Source: Methylobacterium nodulans ORS 2060
GTDB taxonomy: Bacteria > Pseudomonadota > Alphaproteobacteria > Rhizobiales > Beijerinckiaceae
Reading direction: 5' to 3'
Length of the DNA: 64,000 bases
Assembly (NCBI RefSeq): GCF_000022085.1
Contig: NC_011894.1
Location: forward strand, 3,313,501 to 3,377,500
The position numbers were made by a program, and so were the translations under genes. The notes beneath the pieces are model-generated. The model was not told the DNA's origin. It did no database searches and saw only the letters and a program-made list of their open reading frames with translations. This document shows, one piece after another, positions 25,423-34,647 of the stretch (within the stretch, counting starts at the first letter, position 1; each line of letters begins with the position of its first letter).

Positions 25423-26793
25423 ATGGCGGCCTTCGTGAGCGCGAGCGGCGCGACAGATCCCGATCGTGAGGCGAAACAGATCCGGACCGTCGTTTGGGTC
25501 GTAAGTCTCGCCCTGGTCGGGCTGGTTTTCGATGGATATGACCTGGTCGTCTACGGCGCCTGCGTGTCAACGTTCCTGCGCGATGCGACGCAACTGGGCA
25601 TCGTGACCCCCGCGATCGCCGGTCAGCTGGGCAGCTATGCGCTCTTCGGGGTCCTCGTCGGCGCGCTGCTCGCCGGTTCGGTTGGCGATCTCATCGGCCG
25701 CCGCAAGGTGATGCTGTTCTCCTACGCCTGGTTCTCGTTCGGCATGGCCGTCACGGCGATGACGAGTACGGTGGCGGCTTTCGGCATCATGCGCTTCCTG
25801 ACCGGCCTCGGTGTCGGTGCCCTGGTGGCGACCACCGCCGCGCTGGTGTCCGAGTTCGCCCCCAAGGGTAAGAAGAACCTGTGCAACGCGATCGTCTATT
25901 CGGGCGTGCCGCTCGGCAGCCTGATGGCCGCCGCCCTGGCGATCATCCTGCTGGGCTCGGTCGGCTGGCGCGGCCTGTTCATGATCGGCGCCCTGCCGAT
26001 CGTTACGTTGCTGCCGCTCGCCTACTTCAAAATGCCGGAGTCGGTGGCGTGGCTCGCCGCGCGGGGGCGCATGGCAGAAGCGCAGGCCGTCGCCGAGAAG
26101 ACCGGCATCGATGTACCGGAGGCGGCCCCACGGCCGGCCGAGGTGACGAGGAGTTCGACGGGTGACGGGAAGGCCAGCTGGGCGGGTCTGTTCACGTCCT
26201 ACCCGCTGCCCACCATCCTGCTCGGACTGATGAGCGCCACCGGCCTGATGCTGGTCTACTCGCTGAACACCTGGCTGCCTGAGCTGATGTTGCGCGCCGG
26301 CTTCAACGCGCAAGGTTCGCTGTCCTTCCTGATGGTTCTCAACGGCGGCGCCGTTCTGGGCGCCTTGCTAGGGTCCAAGGTTGCCGACCGCTTCGGCGCA
26401 AAGCTGGTGGTTGCTGCCTGCTTCGCCATCGGGGCCCTTGCGATCTTCCTGCTAACCATGGGTTTTCCGCTGGGCGTATTGCTGGCCATCGTCGCCGTCG
26501 TCGGTCTGGGGACGAGTGGCACCCAGACCCTGATCTATGGCTTGGTGGCGAATTACTACCGGACCAACGTTCGCAGCGCCGGTGTCGCTTGGTGCGCTGG
26601 TTTCGGCCGCCTGGGCGGCGTCGGGGGCCCGATCCTGGGCGGCTACCTGGCAGGCGGCGGCTTCGCGCTCGAAACCATCTTCTACATCCTGGCCAGCTTA
26701 GGCATGTTCGGCGGCGTGCTGACTCTGCTGGTGCCATCCGGCAAGGTCATGTCCGAAGTTGAACCTGCCTTGATCAGGGCTAAGAGTGCCTAA
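25423..26793 (+). CDS. Aromatic acid/H+ symporter (MFS, AAHS family), probable 3-hydroxybenzoate importer
   Basis: A 456-residue inner-membrane transporter with 12 predicted helices. Helix 1 carries FDGYDLVVYGA, whose Asp residues are the mark of AAHS members such as PcaK, BenK and MhbT. The loop 2-3 motif is GDLIGRRKVML, with MRFLTGLGVGALVATTAALV in helix 4 and NLCNAIVYSGVPLGSLMAA in helix 5. The start at 25423 follows GAGGAGACGAAC. It lies 218 bp after the monooxygenase on the same strand, which argues for uptake of its substrate. Substrate by context only. Confidence 0.85.
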   Translation: MAAFVSASGATDPDREAKQIRTVVWVVSLALVGLVFDGYDLVVYGACVSTFLRDATQLGIVTPAIAGQLGSYALFGVLVGALLAGSVGDLIGRRKVMLFSYAWFSFGMAVTAMTSTVAAFGIMRFLTGLGVGALVATTAALVSEFAPKGKKNLCNAIVYSGVPLGSLMAAALAIILLGSVGWRGLFMIGALPIVTLLPLAYFKMPESVAWLAARGRMAEAQAVAEKTGIDVPEAAPRPAEVTRSSTGDGKASWAGLFTSYPLPTILLGLMSATGLMLVYSLNTWLPELMLRAGFNAQGSLSFLMVLNGGAVLGALLGSKVADRFGAKLVVAACFAIGALAIFLLTMGFPLGVLLAIVAVVGLGTSGTQTLIYGLVANYYRTNVRSAGVAWCAGFGRLGGVGGPILGGYLAGGGFALETIFYILASLGMFGGVLTLLVPSGKVMSEVEPALIRAKSA

Positions 26794-27063
26794 CCGCGGT
26801 TGAGCGGCACGCCTCGCCGGGTTTCGGGGCCGAGCCTAGCCTCGCCGATGTGTACTTGGTTCCGCAGGTCTACGCAGCCCGCCGCTTCGCCGTGCCGATA
26901 GAGAATTCCTGAAGATCGAGCGCGCTGCCGCGCTCGCCGAGACCCACCCCGCGTTCCAAGCAGCCCATCCATCGCGGCAGCCTGACGTCGAATGATCAAG
27001 CTCGGCGTGGTGACGAACTACGCCCTCCGGAACAACCATAATTTTACCGCGAGGAGAAATTCC

Positions 27064-28118
27064 ATGCGCCGCATCTTCGACGACACAGCGCATCTGCATC
27101 AACAGCGTCGAGGTGTACTCCGCGCAGGCATAGGTCTGCTCGGCGCTTGCTTGGCACCGTCGGTCATCTCCACGCCGGCCCGGGCGCAAACGGCCCCGGC
27201 CGCAGCAGATGCTATGACAGTGACCCTGCTCGGGACAGGATCACCAAGTCCCAACCCTCCCGGTTCAGCGCAGCCACGCTGGTCCAGGCCGGAGGGCTCA
27301 ACCTATTATTCGACGCGGGACGGGGCTGTGCCATTAGGCTGCGCCAAATCGGGGTTCCGCTTGGCAGTGTTGCTCCGGTCTTTCTCACTCACTTCCATTC
27401 GGATCACACCGTTGGGCTGCCGGATCTCTGGATGACAGGCTACATCCAGACCTCCTACGCGATGCGGAGGGCGCCTATGGTTCTAATCGGGCCGGTGGGC
27501 ACGAAACACATGGCGGAGAACATGCGAGCCGCCTTTATAGACGACATCCGCATCCGCATGGCCGACGAGAAGACGCCCGAGATCGCGACCCAGATCGATG
27601 CTCGGGACTTCAACAGTGACGACGTTGTGTTCGAGGCGAATGGCGTGAAAGTCACGGCCTTCGCGGTCAATCACGGCCCGCTGATTCATCCAGCCTACGG
27701 CTACCGGGTGGATCACGCCGGCCATTCTGTACTGATTTCCGGTGATACGAAATTCGACGAGGCGGTAATCCGGCACGGCACGGGCGCCGACCTGCTGGTC
27801 CACGAGGTCTGCGACGCACCGTCAGACGTGCTCGACAAACTGCAAAACCGAGCGATCATGGAGCACCACACCTCGCCGGAGGAGGCGGGCACGGTGTTCT
27901 CGCGGGCCAAGCCGAAGCTCGCGGCCTACACGCACATCATCCAACTCACGGCTCGCGGTTCGACAACTACTCCGGATGTGGCACAGATCGAAGCAGCCAC
28001 CCGGCGCACCTACTCCGGACCGCTCGCGGTTGGAGAGGATCTGATGCGCTTCGTCATCAGCAACGGCACCGTGGCCTTGAAGCGCTGGGATGCGGTGCGG
28101 CAAACATACTCGGAGTGA
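27064..28118 (+). pseudogene. Exported metallo-beta-lactamase-fold hydrolase with a frameshift
   Basis: The start at 27064 has GAGGAGA 6 bases upstream and opens with a twin-arginine signal (QQRRGVLRAGIGLLGACLAP, cleavage near ARAQ), then MTVTLLGTGSPSPNP. There the frame is lost and the next frame continues SRFSAATLVQAGGLNLLFDA, the metal motif LTHFHSDHTVGLPDLW, the loop VLISGDTKFDE and MEHHTSPEEAG. One missing base near 27255-27262 explains the break. The joined protein of about 350 residues fits RNase Z-like/arylsulfatase-type hydrolases. If the lesion is a sequencing error the gene is intact. Confidence 0.75.
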
Positions 28119-28841
28119 TCTTCATCGACCGCTTGGGCCGCCGGGCAGTGTTTGTCTTCGCGCGAGGCTGACTGAGCGCGAGCAATTCAGCTCGCTTGAT
28201 CGGCCAGGTGATGAATGGTGTCCAGAACGTATGGCCCGCCCCGTCTGCAAGGGTGTAGCAAAATGGCGATGCCGGTCTACATCAACGTTTCCGGTCTCAG
28301 GGCAGCGCCCTGGCCAAGATGGAGATCCGCGCGCCCGGGGTCCTCATCAACGACGCGGTGTCGAGCACCCCATCTAGACCCAGGATCCGCGCAGAGGTCG
28401 GCGAGCAGGCGCCGCATGAGGAGCGCGCGCCTTCGCCAGGACGATGCCCCGCTCCAAGAGCATGGCACGCAGCTGATTGATCAGGGCCGTGCGGGCGAGG
28501 ACGAGGCGCTCACGCGCCCGGTGGAGGCTCTGCAGGTCGAGCGGCGCCTCGCTCTGGAGCGAGACGAGGCGGAGCGTCCCTTCTACAGCGTGATGGGACC
28601 GTTCGGGCCCGAGCAGCTGCAGCGGTTCTCGGACAAGGTGGGCGCGGTGCTTTACGCGGGCGCGGAGCCGGTCGGGCAGTTCCCCGCTGCGGCTGCCCGC
28701 ATTCTGGAGGGGCAGCCTGGACTTCTGTGAGGTTGGCGACTTGGTACGCAGGGGAGCGTCCGAGGTCTGCCGGGCGACAGCTTAAAGCCCGGCGGAGTGA
28801 CGCCCTGGGTGGAGGGTATTTGTCCGGCCCGGAGGTCGCCC
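28119..28841. other. Stretch with only weak coding signal
   Basis: A plus frame ending at 28730 holds some protein-like sequence (DEALTRPVEALQVERRLALE, YSVMGPFGPEQLQRFSDKVG, ARILEGQPGLL) but no start or known family; it may be a gene remnant. Nothing else is supported. Confidence 0.35.
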
Positions 28842-29030
28842 ATGTCGCTCCGACTGCAATCGCCACTCCCACCGGTGCCTAAGGACACCGCCCGCGTAGC
28901 CCAAACCGCGTTCCCGCGCGGCAATCCCTACCTGCTCCTGCGCGCCCGGCTCGGGATCATCTTTGCCAACGCGGGTTTCGCTGACCTCTATCCCAAGCGC
29001 GGCCGGCCCGCCTACGCGTTCTGGCGCTCA
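28842..29030 (+). pseudogene. 5' fragment of an IS1182-like transposase
   Basis: The ATG at 28842, with GGAGG 6 bases upstream, opens MSLRLQSPLPPVPKDTARVA and QTAFPRGNPYLLLRARLG, FADLYPKRGRPAYAFWRS, the standard start of a transposase group with VP.DTA.VA.AAFPKGNPY. The similarity ends near 29030, just before the response-regulator gene. Confidence 0.6.
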
Positions 29031-29179
29031 GCACATTTCAGCTGCCAAGGAGGTTTTGCATTCAGACAATCGAGCGGGTTGCAAACGTTCCAACGCCTTA
29101 GCACTCTCGCATCCTCTGGAAGGTTGGACGCGCAGTGTGCGAGAGACTCCACCTCCTTGTAGGATGGGAGCGTTCGGTA

Positions 29180-29893
29180 GTGGCGAAGCGTGACCGACAT
29201 ATCGTTGTTGTGGAAGACGATCCGGTGACTCGCATGAAGCTCGCGCACTACTTCAGCAGCGAGGGTTACCGGGTGACCCAGGCGAGAGACGGCGCCGAGA
29301 TGCGGCGGATTCTGGAGCGCGCTCCTGCCACCGTCCTTATGATCGACGTGAACCTGCCAGGCGAGGATGGCCTCAGACTGGCGAGAGAGCAACGTGAAAG
29401 TTCGGACGTCGGCATCATCCTCGTGACATCACGCACCGACGCGATCGACCGGATCGTCGGCTTGGAAGTTGGCGCCGACGATTACGTGACCAAACCATTT
29501 GAACCACGCGAACTCCTGGCACGGGTCAAAAACCTTATCTCGCGGATGGAGCGTACGCGAAGCGCCACAGATGAACCAAAATACGTCGAATTCGCAGGCT
29601 GGCGCCTCGATCTTCGAGCGAGGTTGTTATGCGATAGCCAAGGTCATCCGACAAACCTTACGAATGCCGAATTCAAATTGCTCGCATTGCTTGCGCGCCA
29701 TCCAGGACAGGTACTCAGCCGTGATCGGATTCTCCGCGAAATCGCCCATCGCGAATGGGACGCGGCCGATCGCACTGCGGATGTGCTCGTTCGCCGACTG
29801 CGGCGCAAGCTGAGGGATGACGGCCGGAAGCCACAGATCATTCTGACCTCGCACAACGAAGGCTATTATCTGTCCGGCGCCGCCGTGGCCTGA
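29180..29893 (+). CDS. torR: TorR-like response regulator (OmpR family)
   Basis: 237 residues. The receiver domain has the acidic pair VVVEDD, phospho-acceptor Asp in MIDVNLPGEDG, and IILVTSRTDAIDRIVGLEVG, DDYVTKPFEPRELLARVKNL, which match E. coli TorR very closely. The C-terminal OmpR-type winged helix has LTNAEFKLLALLARHPGQVL, DVLVRRLRRKLRDD and the wing SHNEGYYL. The GTG at 29180 is taken as start, with GGGAG 9 bases upstream. It converges with the kinase gene, overlapping its 3' end by 28 bp. Its likely targets are the tor-box-like repeats at 34028-34080. Confidence 0.88.
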   Translation: MAKRDRHIVVVEDDPVTRMKLAHYFSSEGYRVTQARDGAEMRRILERAPATVLMIDVNLPGEDGLRLAREQRESSDVGIILVTSRTDAIDRIVGLEVGADDYVTKPFEPRELLARVKNLISRMERTRSATDEPKYVEFAGWRLDLRARLLCDSQGHPTNLTNAEFKLLALLARHPGQVLSRDRILREIAHREWDAADRTADVLVRRLRRKLRDDGRKPQIILTSHNEGYYLSGAAVA

Positions 29894-32808
29894 GTTCGCG
29901 GGGCTGACTGCGCAGCCTGGACCTGGCTCTCAATCGCCTTCAGCCCTGCGTCCCAGGCAAGCCGACACTCTGCGACGAGTCTCGACAACTCCCCATCCCC
30001 TGGACCCGCACCGCTCCTTTCAACGCGCTGGGCGGATTCTAGCAAGCGGCTCATGTTGAGCGATCCTGCTGTGCTTTGGATGGCATGAGCGAGGCGTCGG
30101 AGATTGTCGCCATCGCCTTCAGCCAATGCCCGATCAAGCGCATCGAGACGTGCCGGCATCGTGTTGCGCGCCGCTTCAATGAGGGAGGCCATCACGGCCG
30201 GCCCGAGAGCCGCCAGGTCCGCGGCGAATGCCTCGTGATGATGTGCTAGGCTTGAGCTATTGAGCGCCGATGCCATGGCGCCCGACAGCGCGATCGGCGA
30301 AAGTGGCTTGGCCACGAAAGCATTCATTCCCAAAGACACGAAGCGTTCGACATCGTCGGGGAACACATGCGCGGACATGCAGACGGCGGGGAGGTGTGGA
30401 TCACCGAGACGTTCCCGCAGGCGAGCGACGACCTCCGGTCCGTCGAAATCCGGAAGGCTGACGTCAGTCACGATGATATCAGGCCGAAACTGTTCAAGCG
30501 CTTCCACGGCGCTCGCGCCGTCGCAAGCGGCGATGACCTCGTGTCCGAGCCGTTCCAGATAGGTCGAAGCGACGATGCGCGTCGCCTCGTCATCCTCGAT
30601 CAGTAAAACCTGACGGCTTTGGACCGGCTCAATTCCGCGTTCCCGACGCGCGGCATCATAGTGGTAACGCTCTGCCCGTTCGAGTCGTAGCGTCAGAGAG
30701 AAGGTCGAGCCTCTGCCAGGCTCGGATACAGCCGACACCTCGCCGCCCATGAGAGCGGCGAGCCGGCGTGATATCGCGAGGCCGAGGCCGGTCCCGCCGT
30801 AGCGGCGGGTGATGGAATTATCGGCCTGAGCAAATGGCTCAAAGATACGTTCGAGTTGGTCAGATGGGACTCCAACGCCCATGTCGTTCACGTCGAAGCG
30901 CACGGACTGAAAATCCTGATCCTCATCCAAAGCTACGACTTCGACTCGCACTACGCCGCGTTCACTGAACTTGATAGCGTTGCTGACGAGATTGACTATG
31001 ATCTGCTGTATCTTTCCATCGTCAGCGCGGTGAAGCGGCCACAAATCGGGGTCGACTTCGAGTTCGAGGCAAAGCCCTTTGGCTTCCGCGACCGGCTGCA
31101 TCAGTGCGCCGACGCCCTCCACGAGCGTCCTCACGTCGACTGGCTCGATGTCGAGAGCAATTTCGCTCGTCTCTGCCCTTCCATAGGAAAGAATGGAATC
31201 AAGCACGCGAAGCAGCGCGGCGCTGCTGCGTCTCGCGCCGTCGAGCCACCGGGCTTGCTCCGGCTTGAGCTCGGCAGAGCTGAGCAGATCCATCATGCCG
31301 ATCATCCCAGTCAACGGCGTCCGGATCTCGTGGCTCATCACGGCGAGGAACTCCGTCTTGGCGCGGCTCGCGGCCTCGGCCCGAGTCCGGGCGGCAGCAT
31401 GTTCCACAGCTTCGATCCGCAGGAGTTCGTTCGCAGCCTCGAGCATTGCGGTCTGCTCGCGCACGAGTTGCTGGAGGTCTCGTCTATGCCGTAGGAGCTC
31501 CAGGTTAGTTTCGGCCTGCTCTACTTCCAACATCCGGCGACGTTTGGACTCGTCCCGAAATACGACGACCGCCCGCCCTAGCTGCTGCAGCTCGGGCGCC
31601 CCCCTGATATCAACATCAACGTCGACGTCGCCGTCCGACAGCCTCTCAAGCGCGAGGGTCACCTCCTCCAGCGGTCTCACCAAACGCCGCTCGACCAGCA
31701 ACCACACGACGAAGCCTGACGCTCCCACCGCCGCTACGGTCGACATGATCAGAATGATGAAACCCCAAGTGACGGCGCTCTCGCCACGAGATGCGGCAGC
31801 CGCGGAGGATGCTTGGGCCGCCTTCAGGAGATCCGCCGCGATCGTCCTCGTCGCATCGGCCGACCGCTCAGCGGTACGCGCCAAGTTATCGGATTGAGCA
31901 CCGATGGCGACGATCCGCGAGCGCGCTCCGGCGAGGCCGCCGTCCGGCGCATTGTCGCTGATCGCGTTGCGCAGCGCCTCCAGGTAACTTTTGGCCTGCT
32001 GGCGCCGGGTGGGATCCGCGATCCCGGTTACCCGCCTGGTGATCGTTTCGATATATGCAAGGTACTCAGTCCTGATGTCGGAGACTTCGATGGCCTTGGA
32101 CGCATAGCGAAACTTATTGACAACGACTCCTATCTGTGAGGCCGCAAGGCGCAACTCGGACATTTGCTGAAGATTGTAGATATTCCTCTCGACAATTTGA
32201 TCTAACATCTCTAATTTTGCTTCGTCTTCCAGCTTCGGGTCCTTTGGTTTGTAGAGATCCGCGATGAGCGCCAGGCTGAGAGCATGTGCATTCGATACGA
32301 AGGTCTCGGAAAGCTCCGTTAGATTCCTAGCGGCGTCCATTGTCTGCCCGACGACATTCTCGAAGCGCGCAGCAAGCGGGAGGCGCTCAGCAACGAGTGC
32401 TTCCTGCCGCTCAAGATCTGAGAGCAGGCTTTCAATCTCGTACTTCAGCCGGCTCGTATGGCTCGAGCCGGTGACCGGCTCGCCCTCTCTGGTGAGGAGC
32501 CTTCTGATCTGGTCGCGAAGGCGGGCAAAGTCGGTCTTCTGCCGCTCAAACTCCACGGGATCGTTGACACGTCGCAGGGCCGGCCCCATTGCAACAAGCT
32601 GGTCGCTTGATTCAACCATCGACTGTGCTGTGACCACGGCCGGAAGCGCGCGAGCACTCAACAGCGTCTGGGTTTCCGCGACATCGCGGAGTATCAACCA
32701 GGCGAACAAACCGGGCGTCAATGACAGCGAAGCTATGATGAGGAAGGCAACGAACAGCCGCCGACCGATGCCTGACTGCGAAAACATGATGGCGTTCAAC
32801 CGTTCCAT
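29866..32808 (-). CDS. torS: TorS-like hybrid sensor kinase (HK-REC-HPt)
   Basis: About 980 residues. Transmembrane helix near 17-40 (RRLFVAFLIIASLSLTPGLF), a long helical periplasmic sensor region (about 40-340), second helix (TWGFIILIMSTVAAVGASGF), HAMP, a coiled coil, HisKA with MSHEIRTPLTGMIGMM, HATPase with IVNLVSNAIKFSERG and GGTGLGLAISRRLAA, receiver with VLLIEDDEATR and IIVTDVSLPDFDG, and a final HPt domain with AHAIQSTAGSLNM. This is the TorS order. It would autophosphorylate on a signal relayed by TorT. The start may be the ATG at 32808 or a TTG at 32823. It lies back to back with torT. Confidence 0.9.
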   Translation of the reverse strand: MERLNAIMFSQSGIGRRLFVAFLIIASLSLTPGLFAWLILRDVAETQTLLSARALPAVVTAQSMVESSDQLVAMGPALRRVNDPVEFERQKTDFARLRDQIRRLLTREGEPVTGSSHTSRLKYEIESLLSDLERQEALVAERLPLAARFENVVGQTMDAARNLTELSETFVSNAHALSLALIADLYKPKDPKLEDEAKLEMLDQIVERNIYNLQQMSELRLAASQIGVVVNKFRYASKAIEVSDIRTEYLAYIETITRRVTGIADPTRRQQAKSYLEALRNAISDNAPDGGLAGARSRIVAIGAQSDNLARTAERSADATRTIAADLLKAAQASSAAAASRGESAVTWGFIILIMSTVAAVGASGFVVWLLVERRLVRPLEEVTLALERLSDGDVDVDVDIRGAPELQQLGRAVVVFRDESKRRRMLEVEQAETNLELLRHRRDLQQLVREQTAMLEAANELLRIEAVEHAAARTRAEAASRAKTEFLAVMSHEIRTPLTGMIGMMDLLSSAELKPEQARWLDGARRSSAALLRVLDSILSYGRAETSEIALDIEPVDVRTLVEGVGALMQPVAEAKGLCLELEVDPDLWPLHRADDGKIQQIIVNLVSNAIKFSERGVVRVEVVALDEDQDFQSVRFDVNDMGVGVPSDQLERIFEPFAQADNSITRRYGGTGLGLAISRRLAALMGGEVSAVSEPGRGSTFSLTLRLERAERYHYDAARRERGIEPVQSRQVLLIEDDEATRIVASTYLERLGHEVIAACDGASAVEALEQFRPDIIVTDVSLPDFDGPEVVARLRERLGDPHLPAVCMSAHVFPDDVERFVSLGMNAFVAKPLSPIALSGAMASALNSSSLAHHHEAFAADLAALGPAVMASLIEAARNTMPARLDALDRALAEGDGDNLRRLAHAIQSTAGSLNMSRLLESAQRVERSGAGPGDGELSRLVAECRLAWDAGLKAIESQVQAAQSAPRTQATAAPDR

Positions 32809-32809
32809 T

Positions 32810-33949
32810 GTGGATCGACGCAAGCCCTCGCCCGTGGGTCGACGTTGGAAATATCGCCGCTCGAACCTGGAGCAAACTTTGGCCTGTGCGATCAGCCGTC
32901 TTCTCCCGCCGATTGCCTTGGCGTTGGTGGCAGTGGTCGGGCTGCGCGCCAGCGTTCACGGTGCGGAACGCGAGGTGCTGGCGTGGCCACCACCCTACGA
33001 TTATTCTGGCACGCCTGCGACGATCTCTTTCAAGCCAATCGCGAAGGCGGAACGGCAGTGGCGGATATGCGCATCCTATCCGCATCTCAAGGATGCGTAT
33101 TGGATCAGCGTCAACTATGGCATGGTCGCCCAAGCGACCGCTGCCGGCGTTCGACTCACTGTCGTTGACGCTGGCGGCTATCCCAACGTGAAGAGACAGA
33201 GAGAGCAGATCGAAACTTGCAGCCACAATGCAGATGCGCTCATTGTCGGAGCGGTCTCCTACGATGGACTCAGCGAGGTTGTACGGGCGATAGCGGCGCG
33301 TATTCCCGTGATCGCCGCCGTCAACGATATGGAAGATGCTGGCCTTGCCGCAAAGGTCGGAATCTCCTGGACTGAGATGGGACGCATCGTGGGTGCCTAC
33401 TTAGCAAGCCGTCATCCGACGGGAGGCGCCGCTGCGAAAGTCGCGTGGTTTCCCGGCCCATCCGCCGCAGGCTGGGTCAAATTCATCGATGCTGGGTTCC
33501 GGGCCGGACTCGCTGGAAGCGCCGCGACAATTTCGATTGTCAAATGGGGAGATACCGGCTTTGACATCCAATCACGTCTCGTCGAAGAGACACTCGAGAG
33601 CGGACCTCCAGTTGACTACATCGTCGGAAGCGCCGTGACAGCTGATGCCGCCGTAAGCGTGTTGAGAGAGCGAAGACCGGATACCTCGATAAAGATCTTC
33701 GCTGATTATTTTACCCACGGCACCTACCGTGCGATCAAACGGGGGCGCTTAATAGCAGCCCCGACGGACTCGCCGGTGCTTCAGGGACGACTGGCGATCG
33801 ACCAAGCCATCCGCGCGTTGGAGCAGAAACTCGAGCACCGCCACGTCGGCCCATCAATTCTATTGGTCTATAAAAGCAACGTTGATCGGCTTGACTTGGA
33901 CGACAGCCTTGCTCCCGGATGGTTCGAGCCCCGCTTCGAAGTTCCTTGA
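32810..33949 (+). CDS. torT: TorT-like periplasmic binding protein
   Basis: About 379 residues from a GTG at 32810, divergent from the kinase. An N-terminal hydrophobic export segment (LLPPIALALVAVVGLRASVH) is followed by WRICASYPHLKDAYWISVNY, GMVAQATAAGVRLTVVDAGG and YPNVKRQREQIETC, the hallmark region of TorT. The rest is a type I periplasmic-binding fold (VIAAVNDMEDAGLAAKVGIS, PVDYIVGSAVTADAAVSVL). In E. coli TorT binds TMAO and docks on TorS; the ligand here is open since no TMAO reductase is present. The precise start is uncertain: the N-terminal 20 residues before the hydrophobic stretch are basic. Confidence 0.85.
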   Translation: MDRRKPSPVGRRWKYRRSNLEQTLACAISRLLPPIALALVAVVGLRASVHGAEREVLAWPPPYDYSGTPATISFKPIAKAERQWRICASYPHLKDAYWISVNYGMVAQATAAGVRLTVVDAGGYPNVKRQREQIETCSHNADALIVGAVSYDGLSEVVRAIAARIPVIAAVNDMEDAGLAAKVGISWTEMGRIVGAYLASRHPTGGAAAKVAWFPGPSAAGWVKFIDAGFRAGLAGSAATISIVKWGDTGFDIQSRLVEETLESGPPVDYIVGSAVTADAAVSVLRERRPDTSIKIFADYFTHGTYRAIKRGRLIAAPTDSPVLQGRLAIDQAIRALEQKLEHRHVGPSILLVYKSNVDRLDLDDSLAPGWFEPRFEVP

Positions 33950-34027
33950 TCTCTCGGACCGCGCGATGCCGATGCGCTCGCGCCACTCTCGGCCGGTGCC
34001 GATCCAGCGCTCGGCGAGAGTTAAAAT

Positions 34028-34080
34028 CCGTTCACAAATGGAAGCATCCGTTTAACAAATTCGATCATTCGTGTTCACAT
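34028..34080 (+). promoter_or_regulatory. Three tor-box-like repeats upstream of the cupin gene
   Basis: CCGTTCACAA (34028-34037), CCGTTTAACA (34048-34057) and GTGTTCACAT (34071-34080). The E. coli TorR decamer is CTGTTCATAT; these match at 7, 5 and 8 of 10 positions. The first two are spaced 20 bases, two helical turns. They lie 90-140 bp before the cupin start, where an activator would bind. Confidence 0.45.
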
Positions 34081-34168
34081 CGACTGGGTAAATAGTCGGT
34101 GTCAATGTTGGCATCAACCTCATAACAATAGGCTGATGGCACAAAAATAACGACGAAGGGATGGAACA

Positions 34169-34606
34169 ATGCACAAGATTCAATCATTGGGGATTCTTGC
34201 TGGGGTCGCAGCGCTCGTTTTGGGCGCCGGTTTCACCGCCCAGGGACACGGCGTCGAAACATCGGCGGAAATGACCTACGTTAAAGCCGCATCCAGTAAA
34301 AAAATTAAATCCATGAATGAACCTGGAGTGAAGGCTTTCTTTGAAGATATCGTTTCCTCAAAGGATCCGAAGTCGCCGATCACCTGTGCCATGTTCCGGC
34401 TTGAGAAATCAGAACCGCTAAAGTACACCTACGACTACGACGACACAAAGATTATTTTGGATGGCGAAATTACGGTGAGCGACGGCAAGTCCACCTTCAC
34501 CGCGCACAAAGGAGACGCACTTCTGCTCCCGAAAGGTGCAAATATTACCTTTACGACCGCATCTTCCGGCTTGGCTTGGGCTTGTGGCCAACGCCCCGCA
34601 TCCTGA
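34169..34606 (+). CDS. Exported single-domain cupin
   Basis: 145 residues with a signal peptide (IQSLGILAGVAALVLGAGFT, cleavage near AQG). The cupin core is TYDYDDTKIILDGEITVSDG then THKGDALLLPKGANITFTT-like strands and a terminal WACGQRPAS, resembling EutQ-type cupins. The classical His metal ligands are largely replaced (YDYDDTK in motif 1), so ligand binding without a metal, or an unusual site, is possible. GAAGGGATGG precedes the ATG. Codon use is less GC-rich than in flanking genes, with many AAA/AAT codons. Confidence 0.75.
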   Translation: MHKIQSLGILAGVAALVLGAGFTAQGHGVETSAEMTYVKAASSKKIKSMNEPGVKAFFEDIVSSKDPKSPITCAMFRLEKSEPLKYTYDYDDTKIILDGEITVSDGKSTFTAHKGDALLLPKGANITFTTASSGLAWACGQRPAS

Positions 34607-34647
34607 CAACCGGCTTCAACCCGGTCTCGAGGTTGTAGAGGTGCCCC

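Noticed and set aside
30260..31897. Several plus-strand frames of 60-230 codons
   Set aside because: All are antisense to the torS kinase domains.
32264..32809. Upstream extension of the torT frame
   Set aside because: Runs antisense through the torS sensor domain; torT homology begins after 32810.
34108..34136. Possible -35/-10 pair (TTGGCA ... TAGGCT) before the cupin gene
   Set aside because: The -10 box is poor and the spacing uncertain, so no promoter is annotated there.
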